Source: Bacilli bacterium
GTDB taxonomy: Bacteria > Bacillota_I > Bacilli_A > RFN20 > CAG-288
Assembly: GCA_022780765.1 (NCBI GenBank)
Contig: JALEUS010000094.1
Location: forward strand, 1-39,693
Reading direction: 5' to 3'
DNA: 39,693 nt
Under the pieces are notes generated by a model that saw nothing but the letters and a program-made list of their open reading frames with translations, did not search any database and was not told the DNA's origin. A program made the position numbers and the translations under genes. How positions within the stretch are numbered: position 1 is the first letter of the stretch; the number at the start of each line of letters is the position of its first letter. This document shows positions 16,508 to 26,089 of this stretch, in pieces.

Positions 16508-17227
16508 ATGAATAAGAAGAATTCTTTTCAGTTCTCCTTTTACTTTATCCTATCTTCTTTTTTTGCTATTGTTTTTCAAAATCTGTATACTATTCACTTA
16601 AGAAATGCTTTTGATAAAAAAATCATTTACAGGTTCTTAAAAGATCATCCATCGAAAAAGAACTTTCAACTGACCAGCAGAATGTTTGATGAACTTTTAA
16701 AAAGAGAGAATCTGATCCTATCAAATGGTGTCTATATCACTGTAAGTCTCTTCTATTTTGCTTTTCAAAAAATATCCTCATCAGTATTTTTATTTATCTC
16801 TTTTTTGAGTGTTTTATCTGCTTGTCTTTTAAAGAATGATGTAAATAAAAACATGAGAAAAGCTAAGATAGATGAGGATGATTTTATATCTTCACTAGAG
16901 TGTGCAAATATCTCTTTCTCTTCTTTAAAGAAATGTAAAAAAACTGTCTCTCATATCTATTTTCTGAATCTTATTCCGTATGCCTTTCCTTTTATACTTA
17001 TTGTCTTTTTATATATTTTCAGTTCAATATTTAGCAAAACTGTTCATTATGGAAATTTTATCTTTAATATTTTCTTCTCTTTCTCTTTTTCAATCTCTTC
17101 ACAGTGTTTTATAAACAGTTATGTAAACTATGGAAAAACATGCTATTACTTCTCTTTGTTAGAAGATGATATAAGTCAATATATTATTAGAGATAAAAAA
17201 TTGTATAATAAAAGGTACACCGAATAA
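16508..17227 (+). CDS. Membrane protein resembling the transmembrane domain of a C39 ABC exporter, no ATPase
   Basis: 239 residues from the first ATG, but the frame is open upstream to the C39 gene and adds another hydrophobic helix (FLFFLFYLLESFFILG). With that, six membrane helices are predicted. A cytosolic segment (FISSLECANISF...) sits where exporters have the loop before helix 5. The protein ends at LLEDDISQY... plus ~15 residues, where the nucleotide-binding domain would start. No Walker A, signature or Walker B motif exists here or in the next genes. No Shine-Dalgarno precedes ATG 16508. It is read best as the second half of a frameshift-fused protein, or as a truncated exporter. Confidence 0.65.
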   Translation: MNKKNSFQFSFYFILSSFFAIVFQNLYTIHLRNAFDKKIIYRFLKDHPSKKNFQLTSRMFDELLKRENLILSNGVYITVSLFYFAFQKISSSVFLFISFLSVLSACLLKNDVNKNMRKAKIDEDDFISSLECANISFSSLKKCKKTVSHIYFLNLIPYAFPFILIVFLYIFSSIFSKTVHYGNFIFNIFFSFSFSISSQCFINSYVNYGKTCYYFSLLEDDISQYIIRDKKLYNKRYTE

Positions 17228-17239
17228 GGGGGTATATTG

Positions 17240-18109
17240 ATGAATAAATTATCTGCTAACATCGATTTTTTAAACAAAACTAGAGTAAAAGTAGATGAAA
17301 AACTGTTTTCTGAGACAATAACACACACTCTGTCTTATCTTAAGAAAGAAGGGCAATATGTTTTATCTGTCACAATTGTAAATTCAAAAGAGATGCAGAA
17401 ACTAAACAGAGAATACAAAGGTAAGGATGCTCCTACCGATGTGCTTACTTTTCCCTATTCTTCTGAGAAACAAGAAGATGAGCCATTTATCGATTTAGGT
17501 TCTGTGATACTCTGTCATGACATCTGCAAAAAGGAAGCTGAGAAGAGAAATGAAAACATCTTAAAGACATATGCTCTTCTTTTAATACATGGTATCTTAC
17601 ACATATTTGGGTATGATCACCACAGGAGCAAGAGCGAAGAGAAAGAGATGTTCTCCTTGCAAGAGAAAATTTTAGATACTCTCTGCTACGATTTTATAAC
17701 AGATATGAAACTCATGAAAAAATGTTTAAAAGAAGCTCAAAGCAGGGCATATACACCTTATTCTCATTTCAATGTAGGTGCTGTTGTTGTCACTAAGGAT
17801 GGAAAGTATCATCTAGGTTGCAACATTGAAAATTCAGCATACTCTGTTGCTTGTTGCGCTGAGAGAGTAGCTCTATTTAAGGTGATATCTCAAGGGTATA
17901 AAAAAGAAGACATAGTATCTTTAGGATGTATCACTTCATCTTCAAATATCGGTACTCCATGCGGTGTATGTCGTCAGGCTATGGCAGAACTTATGAATCT
18001 CAAATGTCCAGTTTACATCTTCAATAATGACATGGACAAAAAGCTTTTTACAACAGTTGAAGGACTTCTTCCCTACTCGTTTTCTTCAGAGGATCTCTTT
18101 GCAAAATGA
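17240..18109 (+). CDS. Fused rRNA maturation factor YbeY and cytidine deaminase
   Basis: One 289-residue chain with two enzymes. Residues ~1-155 are YbeY, a metal-dependent endoribonuclease for 16S rRNA 3' maturation and ribosome quality control, with the metal site HGILHIFGYDH (about 117-127). Residues ~158-289 are cytidine deaminase (pyrimidine salvage), with its zinc and catalytic motifs CCAER and PCGVCRQ. The linker is only a few residues and has no internal stop or ribosome site. In Bacillus the order is ybeY-dgkA-cdd-era; here dgkA is absent and the flanking genes are joined. ATG 17240 (AAGGGGGT upstream) is preferred over the TTG at 17237. The stop overlaps the era start by 4 nt. Confidence 0.93.
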   Translation: MNKLSANIDFLNKTRVKVDEKLFSETITHTLSYLKKEGQYVLSVTIVNSKEMQKLNREYKGKDAPTDVLTFPYSSEKQEDEPFIDLGSVILCHDICKKEAEKRNENILKTYALLLIHGILHIFGYDHHRSKSEEKEMFSLQEKILDTLCYDFITDMKLMKKCLKEAQSRAYTPYSHFNVGAVVVTKDGKYHLGCNIENSAYSVACCAERVALFKVISQGYKKEDIVSLGCITSSSNIGTPCGVCRQAMAELMNLKCPVYIFNNDMDKKLFTTVEGLLPYSFSSEDLFAK

Positions 18110-18981
18110 GATGTGGTACTGTATCTGTTTTTGGTAGAGCAAATGCTGGTAAATCTACCATAATTAATAAAGCTTTAGGATTTAAGCTTTTGCCCGTTTC
18201 TGAAAAACCACAGACTACAAGAGATAATGTGAGAGCGATTTTGACCGATGAAGAGAATCAGATAATCTTTGTCGATACTCCTGGAATCTTTAAACCCCAT
18301 GGAAAGCTAGGCTCTATTTTATTAAGAGATGCTTATAACTCAATGGAAGGAATCGATATGATTCTTTATGTTGTCGATGCTTCTATTAAAGTGGATGAAG
18401 AATTACCAAAAAAGATTGCTCTTTTAGATGTCCCTGTCATCGTCTGTTTTAACAAGATAGATTTAGTGAGTCTTCCCATGGGTCAGAAGCGTTTGCTTGA
18501 GTATAAAAGTATGCTTCCAAAAGCAGAGTTTGTCGAGATGTCTTGCAAGGATGATTTTGGTATAGAGGACATGCTTGAAAAAATTAAATCACATCTTCCT
18601 GAAAGGGAATTTGAATTTTCTCCTGATTACGTTTCAGATAGGCCAAAAGAGTACATCATCGCAGAGATAATCAGAGAAAAATGCATGCGCTTATTGGATG
18701 CTGAGGTTCCTCATTCTATCTATATAGACATCAAAGAAGTCAAAGAGGATGAGATAATGGAAGTTTATGCTGACATCATCGTTGAAAAAGAATCTGAAAG
18801 AGGAATAGTCATTGGAAAAAACGGCAGCATGATAAGAAAGATAAGAACATATGCTCAGCAGAGCATAAAAGGATATTTTGGTCTTCCTTGTCATATTGAT
18901 CTTCTTGTCAAATGTATACCCAATTGGAGAAATGATGAAAAGTATTTGAAAAAGTTTGGCTTTGAGGATTCTATTAAATGA
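18106..18981 (+). CDS. era: GTPase Era
   Basis: A GTP-binding protein that assists 30S assembly by binding the 3' end of 16S rRNA. G1 is GRANAGKST (usual GRPNVGKST), followed by DTPG (G3) and NKID (G4). The C-terminal KH domain (about 205-275) has VIGKNGSMIRKI. Its 291 residues are normal. ATGA overlaps link it to the upstream fusion gene and to recO, so the three are translationally coupled. YbeY and Era are known to act together in 16S 3'-end processing. Confidence 0.97.
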   Translation: MRCGTVSVFGRANAGKSTIINKALGFKLLPVSEKPQTTRDNVRAILTDEENQIIFVDTPGIFKPHGKLGSILLRDAYNSMEGIDMILYVVDASIKVDEELPKKIALLDVPVIVCFNKIDLVSLPMGQKRLLEYKSMLPKAEFVEMSCKDDFGIEDMLEKIKSHLPEREFEFSPDYVSDRPKEYIIAEIIREKCMRLLDAEVPHSIYIDIKEVKEDEIMEVYADIIVEKESERGIVIGKNGSMIRKIRTYAQQSIKGYFGLPCHIDLLVKCIPNWRNDEKYLKKFGFEDSIK

Positions 18982-19709
18982 GAAAGATTTCAAAAGGTAT
19001 AGTAATCAATGTATCAAAATATTCTTCAGCTAATGCTGTAGTAACGGTTATTTCAACTGATGGAAAAATAACTTTCAACATCACTAACGTGTATAAACCA
19101 AAGAGCAATTTTAAAGAATGCTTACTGGTTGGTAATATAATTGAATTTGATTATGATGTATTAAACAGTGAGTTTTGCAAAATACTATCAGTAAAACTTA
19201 TATACGATATCTCTAAGAAGTATACATCGTATAATATAGGACTTTTTCTGATGTACTTTTCTTCTTCACTGCAGAGATATTCTCTTTATAATGAAAACAG
19301 ATCTGATGAAGAATTAGAAGTTTACTTCACTATTCTTGAGAATCTTGATGAAGAGAATTATCTTGTGTCATCTCTGCTTTTTACTTCTAATCTCATAAGA
19401 TATCTAGGTCTTTTACCGGATACTGAATCATGTATTTACTGCGGTAAAACAAATAATCTTGTCTCATTTTCTTTCTCTGAAGGGGGCTTTGTTTGCAAGG
19501 ATTGTGTGAATAGAAACATGCATCCCTTTTACTCAAAAACTGAGCTACAAGTCATACGGTTTTCTTTCTTTCCTTTTTCAAAAGAGAATCTTTTTAGAAA
19601 GGTTCCTTACGAATCTCTTAAAAGAGTGCTCCTTGATATGAACACATATCTTCAAAATCAATTTCAATATTCAGTCGACAGAAATCTGCTCTCTTTATTA
19701 TCTGAATAA
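18978..19709 (+). CDS. recO: DNA repair protein RecO
   Basis: Loads RecA on SSB-coated single strands in the RecFOR pathway. It has an N-terminal OB fold (about 1-75), a helical middle and a zinc finger, CIYCGK ... CKDC (about 150-176). 243 residues, typical. It starts in the era stop (ATGA). The sequence is divergent, but the size, zinc site and gene place support it. Confidence 0.88.
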   Translation: MRKISKGIVINVSKYSSANAVVTVISTDGKITFNITNVYKPKSNFKECLLVGNIIEFDYDVLNSEFCKILSVKLIYDISKKYTSYNIGLFLMYFSSSLQRYSLYNENRSDEELEVYFTILENLDEENYLVSSLLFTSNLIRYLGLLPDTESCIYCGKTNNLVSFSFSEGGFVCKDCVNRNMHPFYSKTELQVIRFSFFPFSKENLFRKVPYESLKRVLLDMNTYLQNQFQYSVDRNLLSLLSE

Positions 19710-19742
19710 TTCCTTCAGTTGAATTTTATACTAAGTAAATCA

Positions 19743-19751
19743 TGATATAAT
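19743..19751 (+). promoter_or_regulatory. Extended -10 promoter before glyS
   Basis: TGATATAAT (TGnTATAAT) lies 35 nt upstream of the glyS ATG. It would allow separate transcription of glyS-dnaG. There is no room for a T-box. Confidence 0.55.
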
Positions 19752-19786
19752 TTTTAGTGCATTAATAATTACAATGAGGTGACATA

Positions 19787-21166
19787 ATGGAAAAAACATT
19801 TGAAGAGATAACAACGCATCTGCTTAACTACGGTTTTGTTTATCAAGGTAGTGAGATCTATGGCGGCATTTCTAATACTTGGGATTACGGTCCTCTTGGA
19901 ACATTGTTAAAAAATCATTTAAAGGAACTGTGGATTAGACATTTTGTTAGAGAGAATCCATACAATGTGCAGATTGATCCTGCAATAATTATGAATCCAA
20001 AGGTCTGGGAAGCCACAGGTCATGTCTCTAACTTCCACGATCCACTTGTTGACTGCAAATACTGTAAAAGTCGTTACAGAGCTGATGATCTCATAAAAAA
20101 ACAGCATCCTGAGATAGATGTTGAAGGAATGGATAACATCATGCTCAATCAAGCTATCAAAGACAATGGAATAGTGTGTCCTAACTGCGGGAAATCTTCT
20201 TTCACCGATATCAGACAGTTTCAGATGATGTTTAAAACATTTATAGGGGTGACTGAAGAAAAATCTTCGACTGTTTACCTTCGTCCTGAGACAGCTCAAG
20301 GAATATTTGTCAATTTTAAAAATGTGTTAAGAACGACTAGAAGAAAACTCCCTATCGGTATATGCGATATAGGAAAAGCTTTTAGAAATGAGATAACTCC
20401 TGGAAATTTCACTTTCAGAACAAGAGAGTTTGAGCAGATGGAGATAGAATTCTTTATCAAGCCTGGTGAGGATGAAAAGTGGTTTGAATACTATAAGGAC
20501 AACTGCAAAGCCTTCGTTGAAAAACTTGGACTTGAAGATGAGCATGTTCGTTATCGTGATCATGAAAAAAACGAGCTTGCTTTCTATTCGAAGGGAACAA
20601 CAGATATTGAATATCTTTTCCCATCTTTAGGCTGGGGAGAACTCATGGGAATTGCAATGAGAGGTGACTATGATCTTTCAAGGCATGTTTCTTATTCAAA
20701 ACAGGATCTTTCATATCTTGATCCTGAAACAAATCAAAGATATATTCCACATGTTATAGAGCCTTCATTCGGTTTGGATAGACTGATGCTGGCTTTGCTA
20801 TGTGACAGTTATGAGATTCAAAAGCTATCTGAAAATGACAGCAGAGTGGTACTGCATCTAAACAGTTTCCTAGCGCCTTATCAGGTAGCAGTTCTTCCTC
20901 TTTCTAACAAATTAAACGATGAAGCTTACAAGGTGTTTTTGTCATTGTCAAAACGTTTTGATGCAACATTTGATACGACCGGTTCTATAGGAAAAAGATA
21001 CCGTAGAGAAGACGCAATAGGTACTCCTTTCTGCGTGACTTTTGATTTCAATTCATTGGAAGATAAACAGGTCACCATTAGAGAAAGAGACAGTATGGAG
21101 CAGAAAAGGATTCCGATCTCTGACTTATCTGATTACTTATACGAACAGATAAACAAAGATTTATGA
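19787..21166 (+). CDS. glyS: Glycyl-tRNA synthetase, single-chain (alpha2) type
   Basis: Charges tRNA-Gly. It is a class II enzyme with motif 2/3 elements RPETAQGIFVNF, FRNEITP, REFEQMEIEF and EPSFGLDRL, a zinc module (CKYCKSRY ... CPNCGKS) and an anticodon domain after ~355. This is the homodimeric type found in Mollicutes, some Firmicutes, archaea and eukaryotes; Bacillus has the two-gene glyQ-glyS type in the same chromosomal place. 459 residues. GAGGTG precedes the ATG. dnaG starts within its stop (ATGA). Confidence 0.97.
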   Translation: MEKTFEEITTHLLNYGFVYQGSEIYGGISNTWDYGPLGTLLKNHLKELWIRHFVRENPYNVQIDPAIIMNPKVWEATGHVSNFHDPLVDCKYCKSRYRADDLIKKQHPEIDVEGMDNIMLNQAIKDNGIVCPNCGKSSFTDIRQFQMMFKTFIGVTEEKSSTVYLRPETAQGIFVNFKNVLRTTRRKLPIGICDIGKAFRNEITPGNFTFRTREFEQMEIEFFIKPGEDEKWFEYYKDNCKAFVEKLGLEDEHVRYRDHEKNELAFYSKGTTDIEYLFPSLGWGELMGIAMRGDYDLSRHVSYSKQDLSYLDPETNQRYIPHVIEPSFGLDRLMLALLCDSYEIQKLSENDSRVVLHLNSFLAPYQVAVLPLSNKLNDEAYKVFLSLSKRFDATFDTTGSIGKRYRREDAIGTPFCVTFDFNSLEDKQVTIRERDSMEQKRIPISDLSDYLYEQINKDL

Positions 21167-23103
21167 GCGAAAATATTTTTGAGTATGTAAATAAAAACGC
21201 AAAAATCTACGATGTCGTTCTCTATTTTTTGGGTGGAAAAAACATAGTCAAACAAGGAAAAAACTATAAATGCATCTGCCCTTTTCACAACGACCACCAT
21301 CCCTCTATGAGTATCAATGTAGAGAGAAACATTTATAAGTGCTTCACTTGTGGAGCAGGAGGGGGACCGATAACTTTTGTCTCTAAATATAAGAACATTC
21401 CTTCTTTTGAAGCTTTAAAAGAAGTCGTCAAAATATGCAAGATTGATCTGCCTAGCGATATTAAACTCATTGAGAGAACAGATGAGAAATTTGAGAAGTA
21501 TAAACAGGAGTATTCGGCCTTAAAAGAATTAGGTGATTTTTATTCTCTTTCACTATCGACTTCTGAAGGGGAAAAATGCATCAACTATTTGACCAGCAGA
21601 GGAATAGATAAAGATATCATTCAAGATTTCTCTTTAGGTTATGCTCCTGCTGATAGTTCTCTATCTGTTAAGGCACTTTCAAATAGGAATTACAGTTTAT
21701 CCGTTTTACAACAGGCTGGGATTTTATCTGAAAGTAAAAACTTAGATAGATTCTCTGATCGACTGACAATTCCTCTTAAAGATGAGCGTGGAAGGATAAT
21801 TGCTTTTGCTTCCAGGGTTCTTGATTCGATTACTAAAGAGCAAAAATATATTAATTATCCGGAGACGAATATTTTTATCAAAAGAGACTATCTTTTCAAT
21901 TTGAATCAAGCTGATCTGTATTTAAAAAAAGAAAAATGTCTTTATGTTGTTGAAGGTTATATGGATGTTATTGCTCTTTATAAAGCTGGAATAAAAAATG
22001 CAGTGGCTTTGATGACAAGCAATATCACTTCTCAACAGATTCTTATTTTAAAGAAGAAAGCTGTTGAGATAAGAATGCTTCTTGACTCAGATGATGCTGG
22101 ACAGAAAGGGATAGAGCGTTCTCTTCTACCTATGTTAAAAGAGAATATAAATGTAAAAGTTGTTGTAAGATTTGACAGAGATAATGAAGGAAAAGATCCA
22201 GATGAAGTGATCTCTAAAAAAGGAAAAGACTACTTGCTTGCAAAGATAAAAAAAACTATAAATCCTTTCTCTTTCATTATCTTTAACAGGCTTAACAATA
22301 GGAAGAAAATCACTTCATCTTCTGAGATCAACGACCTTTTAAAAGAACTTGAAGACTATTATCCCTATTTAACAGATTTGAACAGGAAGAAGAATATTGA
22401 TGGTTTATCCAGAGTGACTGATATATCAAGTGAGAATCTTCTATCTTATTTTTCAAAGAATAGTAAGGTATTCTATCCCAAAGAAAAGAAGAAGAGAGAA
22501 GAAAAAATTGTGTTTGATAATCTCGACACATCGACATCAAAAATCACAAACAGCGCTATATCTTTAGCAAATTATCTGTTGAACTCTTCTTCGTATAAAA
22601 CTGAAACTGTCAATTCAAAAATCATCCAAAACGAGATATCAATTTTGATAGCTATAGCTTCCAGTCGTGCATATTATGAAATTATCAACAGCTACAAGGT
22701 AGATGATGATTTATTCCAGTTTTCTTATTTTCCTTTCTATATAGTTCAGATGCTTTTAGGAAGATTGTATCAAGATAAAAAAACTATTACAAAAGATGAT
22801 CTTATCTCTCTATTTAGTGAATTTAAAAAAGTTTATGAGACAGATACAAATGAAGAGGAGATAGATTTTTCTGAGATAATTACCATGAAGAGGATGAAGA
22901 TCTCTTTAGATGTGATCGATAAGATATTTGTGTGTCTTGAAAACTGTTTGATCGATAGTAAAAGAGAACTGATAGGTGAAGATTGCTTGATAAACTTGAT
23001 AAAGAAAGCTGTCAGCATTCAAAATGATAAGAGAGAGGAGATATTAAACTCCGATATATCATTAGATGAGAAGCTAAATATGCTCAAAGATAGTGAAAAA
23101 TAA
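21163..23103 (+). CDS. dnaG: DNA primase
   Basis: Makes RNA primers at the replication fork. It has an N-terminal CHC2 zinc ribbon (CPFHNDHHPSM ... CFTCGAGG, about 39-66), a central TOPRIM core with VVEGYMDV and LLDSDDAG, and a divergent C-terminal helicase-binding part (about 440-646). Full length at 646 residues. It overlaps glyS by 4 nt, and the rpoD gene follows, giving the classic macromolecular synthesis arrangement. Confidence 0.96.
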   Translation: MSENIFEYVNKNAKIYDVVLYFLGGKNIVKQGKNYKCICPFHNDHHPSMSINVERNIYKCFTCGAGGGPITFVSKYKNIPSFEALKEVVKICKIDLPSDIKLIERTDEKFEKYKQEYSALKELGDFYSLSLSTSEGEKCINYLTSRGIDKDIIQDFSLGYAPADSSLSVKALSNRNYSLSVLQQAGILSESKNLDRFSDRLTIPLKDERGRIIAFASRVLDSITKEQKYINYPETNIFIKRDYLFNLNQADLYLKKEKCLYVVEGYMDVIALYKAGIKNAVALMTSNITSQQILILKKKAVEIRMLLDSDDAGQKGIERSLLPMLKENINVKVVVRFDRDNEGKDPDEVISKKGKDYLLAKIKKTINPFSFIIFNRLNNRKKITSSSEINDLLKELEDYYPYLTDLNRKKNIDGLSRVTDISSENLLSYFSKNSKVFYPKEKKKREEKIVFDNLDTSTSKITNSAISLANYLLNSSSYKTETVNSKIIQNEISILIAIASSRAYYEIINSYKVDDDLFQFSYFPFYIVQMLLGRLYQDKKTITKDDLISLFSEFKKVYETDTNEEEIDFSEIITMKRMKISLDVIDKIFVCLENCLIDSKRELIGEDCLINLIKKAVSIQNDKREEILNSDISLDEKLNMLKDSEK

Positions 23104-23183
23104 ATTTTGCACTTTTCTTTCTTTATAATTGGAAATAAATAAAAAAGTATTAAACTATTAATGTAATGCCGGTTTTTTCATGT

Positions 23184-23205
23184 GATTTTGTGAATGATTT
23201 TGTGA
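23184..23205. repeat. Duplicated GATTTTGTGA in the rpoD upstream region
   Basis: GATTTTGTGA occurs twice with a 2-bp gap (12-bp period) in the 143-bp space before rpoD, near possible -35 elements TTGTCA (23220) and TTGACT (23231). A clear -10 at proper distance was not found. Possible regulator site. Confidence 0.4.
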
Positions 23206-23258
23206 CTAAAACTTTCGTTTTGTCAATGTGTTGACTGGCTAGAATTATGGAGAAATAT

Positions 23259-24941
23259 ATGCCAATTAAAAAAACTGACAAGGATAATATGAAGAGAGAG
23301 GATAAGAAAGAAAAGGTGAAAAAGAAAGCGACAAAAGATTCTTCTAAAGTAGATAAAGCTATACTGGATGACGATATAAACAATCTTGTTTTAGGTGGAA
23401 GCGATAAGGAAACAATTTCTACTAAAAGCAAAAAGCATGCTTCTTCAAAGATTGAAGGTAAGAAGATTGTTGGAGATGATTTTGTTCAAAATAAAAGCAG
23501 TAAAAAGAAGAGTAAGAGCAATAATTACTCAACTGCTGATTATGTCAACATGATTGTGTCCTTTGCAGAGAAAAACAGTAATTACTTAACTCTTGTTGAA
23601 GTAAAAGAGTATCTCTCTGAATACCTCTTGCCTGAGAAAATTGTCAACAAAGTCGTAGAAGAAGCAAAGAAAAAAGGTGTCTCCATCAAGAAATCAAAAG
23701 GAAAAGATATTGAACAATTCAATAAAAATATCACTTCTGATGATAAAGATACATCCAGTAAAAAGAAGAAAGGTGTAATCAAGATAAAAGATTTTTCTGG
23801 TACTTTACTTACTATTGATGACATCAAAGAATCCGTTTTAATCTATGCTAAAGGCAAAGGTAATTCCATAACCACGGATGAGATGATGCTTCAGCTTAAG
23901 GGTTATGAGCTCACTGATAACGAGTATCAGATGCTCATCGATTATCTCTACGATAACAAAGTGCTTTTGGATGCAAATGACACCGATGTTGTAAATGAGC
24001 TAGACGATCTTTATATAACACAAATTGATGATGCAGATGACGATCAACCAAAACTTCAGAATTTTTATAACGAAAATGATCCTATCAATTCTGCTGATGT
24101 GAAGAATTCTGATCCTATAAGACAGTATCTTCACAGCATCGGTGCTTACGATGTTTTAGAAAGCAAAGAGCAAGAGGTCGAACTTGCTAAACTTATTGAA
24201 GAAGGTGATCAGGATGCTAAAGATGAACTCATTCAGTGCAATTTGAAACTTGTTGTGGCTATTGCCAAACACTACTTGAATCGTGGAATGGACTTTTTAG
24301 ATCTCATTCAAGAAGGTAATCTTGGTTTGATTAAAGCTGTCGATAAATTTGATTATCGTAAAGGTTTTAAATTTTCCACTTACGCTACCTGGTGGATAAG
24401 ACAAGCTATCACTCGTGCTTTAGCTGATCAGGCAAGAACTATCAGAATTCCAGTCCACATGGTTGAGACCATCAACAAGATAACAAAGACTCAGAGGATG
24501 CTTGTTCAGAAACTCAACAGAGATCCTACTCCTGATGAGATATCTGACGCTATGGGTGGAACGCTCTCAGCTTCTAAGATCATTGAGATTCAGCAGATAT
24601 CTTTGGATCCTCTATCTCTTGAAAAGCCAATCGGTGAAGAAGAGGATTCTCATGTCGGAGATTTTATTGTCGACAAGGATAATGAATCGCCTTACGATTT
24701 TGCAAACAGAGCTATGGAGACAGAGAGAATAAATGAAGTTCTTCTACAGCTCACAGATAGAGAAGCCAAAGTCATCAAGCTCAGATACGGTTTACTTGAT
24801 GGTAAGACACACACTTTAGAAGAGGTCGGTCAGCTATTTGATGTGACAAGAGAAAGAATAAGACAGATTGAAGCTAAAGCTTTAAAGAAGCTCAGACATC
24901 CTTCCAGAGCAAAATTATTGAAAGATTTTAGAAAAGATTAG
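23259..24941 (+). CDS. rpoD: Primary sigma factor (RpoD/SigA)
   Basis: The housekeeping sigma factor. The 560 residues have a Lys-rich tail (about 1-90), then two modules that look alike (about 95-143 and 187-238), both resembling region 1.1. Regions 1.2-2.4 follow with [17 protein letters not shown], then region 3, and region 4.2 with [20 protein letters not shown]. Residues for -10 and -35 contact match the standard set, in agreement with the TTGACA/TATAAT promoters seen here. The track start (23247) would place GGAG inside the gene; ATG 23259 lies 6 nt after GGAG. A second sigma gene follows 2 nt after its stop. Confidence 0.96.
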   Translation: MPIKKTDKDNMKREDKKEKVKKKATKDSSKVDKAILDDDINNLVLGGSDKETISTKSKKHASSKIEGKKIVGDDFVQNKSSKKKSKSNNYSTADYVNMIVSFAEKNSNYLTLVEVKEYLSEYLLPEKIVNKVVEEAKKKGVSIKKSKGKDIEQFNKNITSDDKDTSSKKKKGVIKIKDFSGTLLTIDDIKESVLIYAKGKGNSITTDEMMLQLKGYELTDNEYQMLIDYLYDNKVLLDANDTDVVNELDDLYITQIDDADDDQPKLQNFYNENDPINSADVKNSDPIRQYLHSIGAYDVLESKEQEVELAKLIEEGDQDAKDELIQCNLKLVVAIAKHYLNRGMDFLDLIQEGNLGLIKAVDKFDYRKGFKFSTYATWWIRQAITRALADQARTIRIPVHMVETINKITKTQRMLVQKLNRDPTPDEISDAMGGTLSASKIIEIQQISLDPLSLEKPIGEEEDSHVGDFIVDKDNESPYDFANRAMETERINEVLLQLTDREAKVIKLRYGLLDGKTHTLEEVGQLFDVTRERIRQIEAKALKKLRHPSRAKLLKDFRKD

Positions 24942-24943
24942 TT

Positions 24944-26089
24944 ATGAAAGAAGAGAAACAGATAAACATGGAAAAGGAAGAGTTATATTCTCTTGACAGT
25001 GAACTCTACTTATTATTGAAAAATGGTCTTTCGTCTAAAGGGAACTCTTTTGCTTTGATCAATAAAGATAATTTCAAAAACTTTCTTCCTCAGTTAAATT
25101 ACCTTTATAAAGAAGAGGGAGAAGTGATTTCTTTAGATAAATTCTTCAAACTGTTTAATGATTATCGTTTCGATGAAGATTCACTTGAACTTTTAAAGAA
25201 TAATCTGATTGAAAACAAAATCGAGCTCTGTGAAAGTGAAGAGGATATAAAAACTGAGATTGAAAAAGGAAACATATACACAAAAGATACCGATGCTTTG
25301 ACGATGTATCTAAGGGATATCTCTGCTTATCCGGTTTTAACTTACCAAGAGCAATCTGAATTAGCGAAAAAAACTAAAGAAGGTGATCTGAATGCGAGGG
25401 ATAAACTGATCAAGTCTAATCTGCGACTTGTCGTCTCTTTAGCTAAAAAATATGTTGGATGCGGAATCGATTATCTTGAACTTATTCAAGAAGGTAATGT
25501 CGGTCTGCTTAAGGCTGTCGATAAGTTTGATTACAGCAAAGGTTTCAGATTCTCAACCTATGCTACATTTTGGATAAGACAGGCTATTATCTCTGCTATC
25601 AATGAGAAGTACAGGCTCATCAAATTGCCTCATGAGGTGTTAGATAAGATTTCAAAGATAGTGAAAGCTGAAAATGAACTTAAGATAACTCTTGGCAGAG
25701 AGCCTACTTCTGAAGAGATATCGAAAAAACTCAACAATATCGTCTCACCTGAGAGAGTTGAAGAACTAAAGATAGTGAACATGAAACCGGTATCTTTGGA
25801 CGCTTCGATAAATGAAGATGTGAGTTTTCTTGACCTCTTATTTGATAAAGATGCAAACAATTCACCCGATGCTTTTGTTGAAAACAATATCATGATGGAG
25901 AGAGTAATGAATCACATCAGCGCTCTTTCTGACCGTGACAAAATTCTGATTGAGATGAGATTTGGTCTTTTGGATGGAAAGAGATACTCTCTTGAAGAGA
26001 TATCAAAGAAACTAGGAATATCTACTGAAAGAGTTCGCCAGATAGAGATGAAATTTAAAGAATCGATAATACAAGAGTGCTCAAAGTGA
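24944..26089 (+). CDS. Second sigma-70 family factor, tandem paralogue of RpoD
   Basis: A 381-residue group 1/2-like sigma factor with regions 1.2, 2, 3 and 4 and a ~115-residue N-terminal part. It begins 2 nt after rpoD, so the two are co-transcribed. Core-binding region 2 is well conserved ([22 protein letters not shown]). In 2.3-2.4 it reads [14 protein letters not shown]: Phe209 replaces the first of the paired tryptophans, and Ile216 stands where E. coli sigma-70 has Thr440. In 4.2 it reads STERVRQIE: Thr361 replaces the Arg584 equivalent. The end is truncated (no LRHP). Altered promoter choice is likely; the regulon is unknown. It was probably born by duplication of rpoD. Confidence 0.9.
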   Translation: MKEEKQINMEKEELYSLDSELYLLLKNGLSSKGNSFALINKDNFKNFLPQLNYLYKEEGEVISLDKFFKLFNDYRFDEDSLELLKNNLIENKIELCESEEDIKTEIEKGNIYTKDTDALTMYLRDISAYPVLTYQEQSELAKKTKEGDLNARDKLIKSNLRLVVSLAKKYVGCGIDYLELIQEGNVGLLKAVDKFDYSKGFRFSTYATFWIRQAIISAINEKYRLIKLPHEVLDKISKIVKAENELKITLGREPTSEEISKKLNNIVSPERVEELKIVNMKPVSLDASINEDVSFLDLLFDKDANNSPDAFVENNIMMERVMNHISALSDRDKILIEMRFGLLDGKRYSLEEISKKLGISTERVRQIEMKFKESIIQECSK

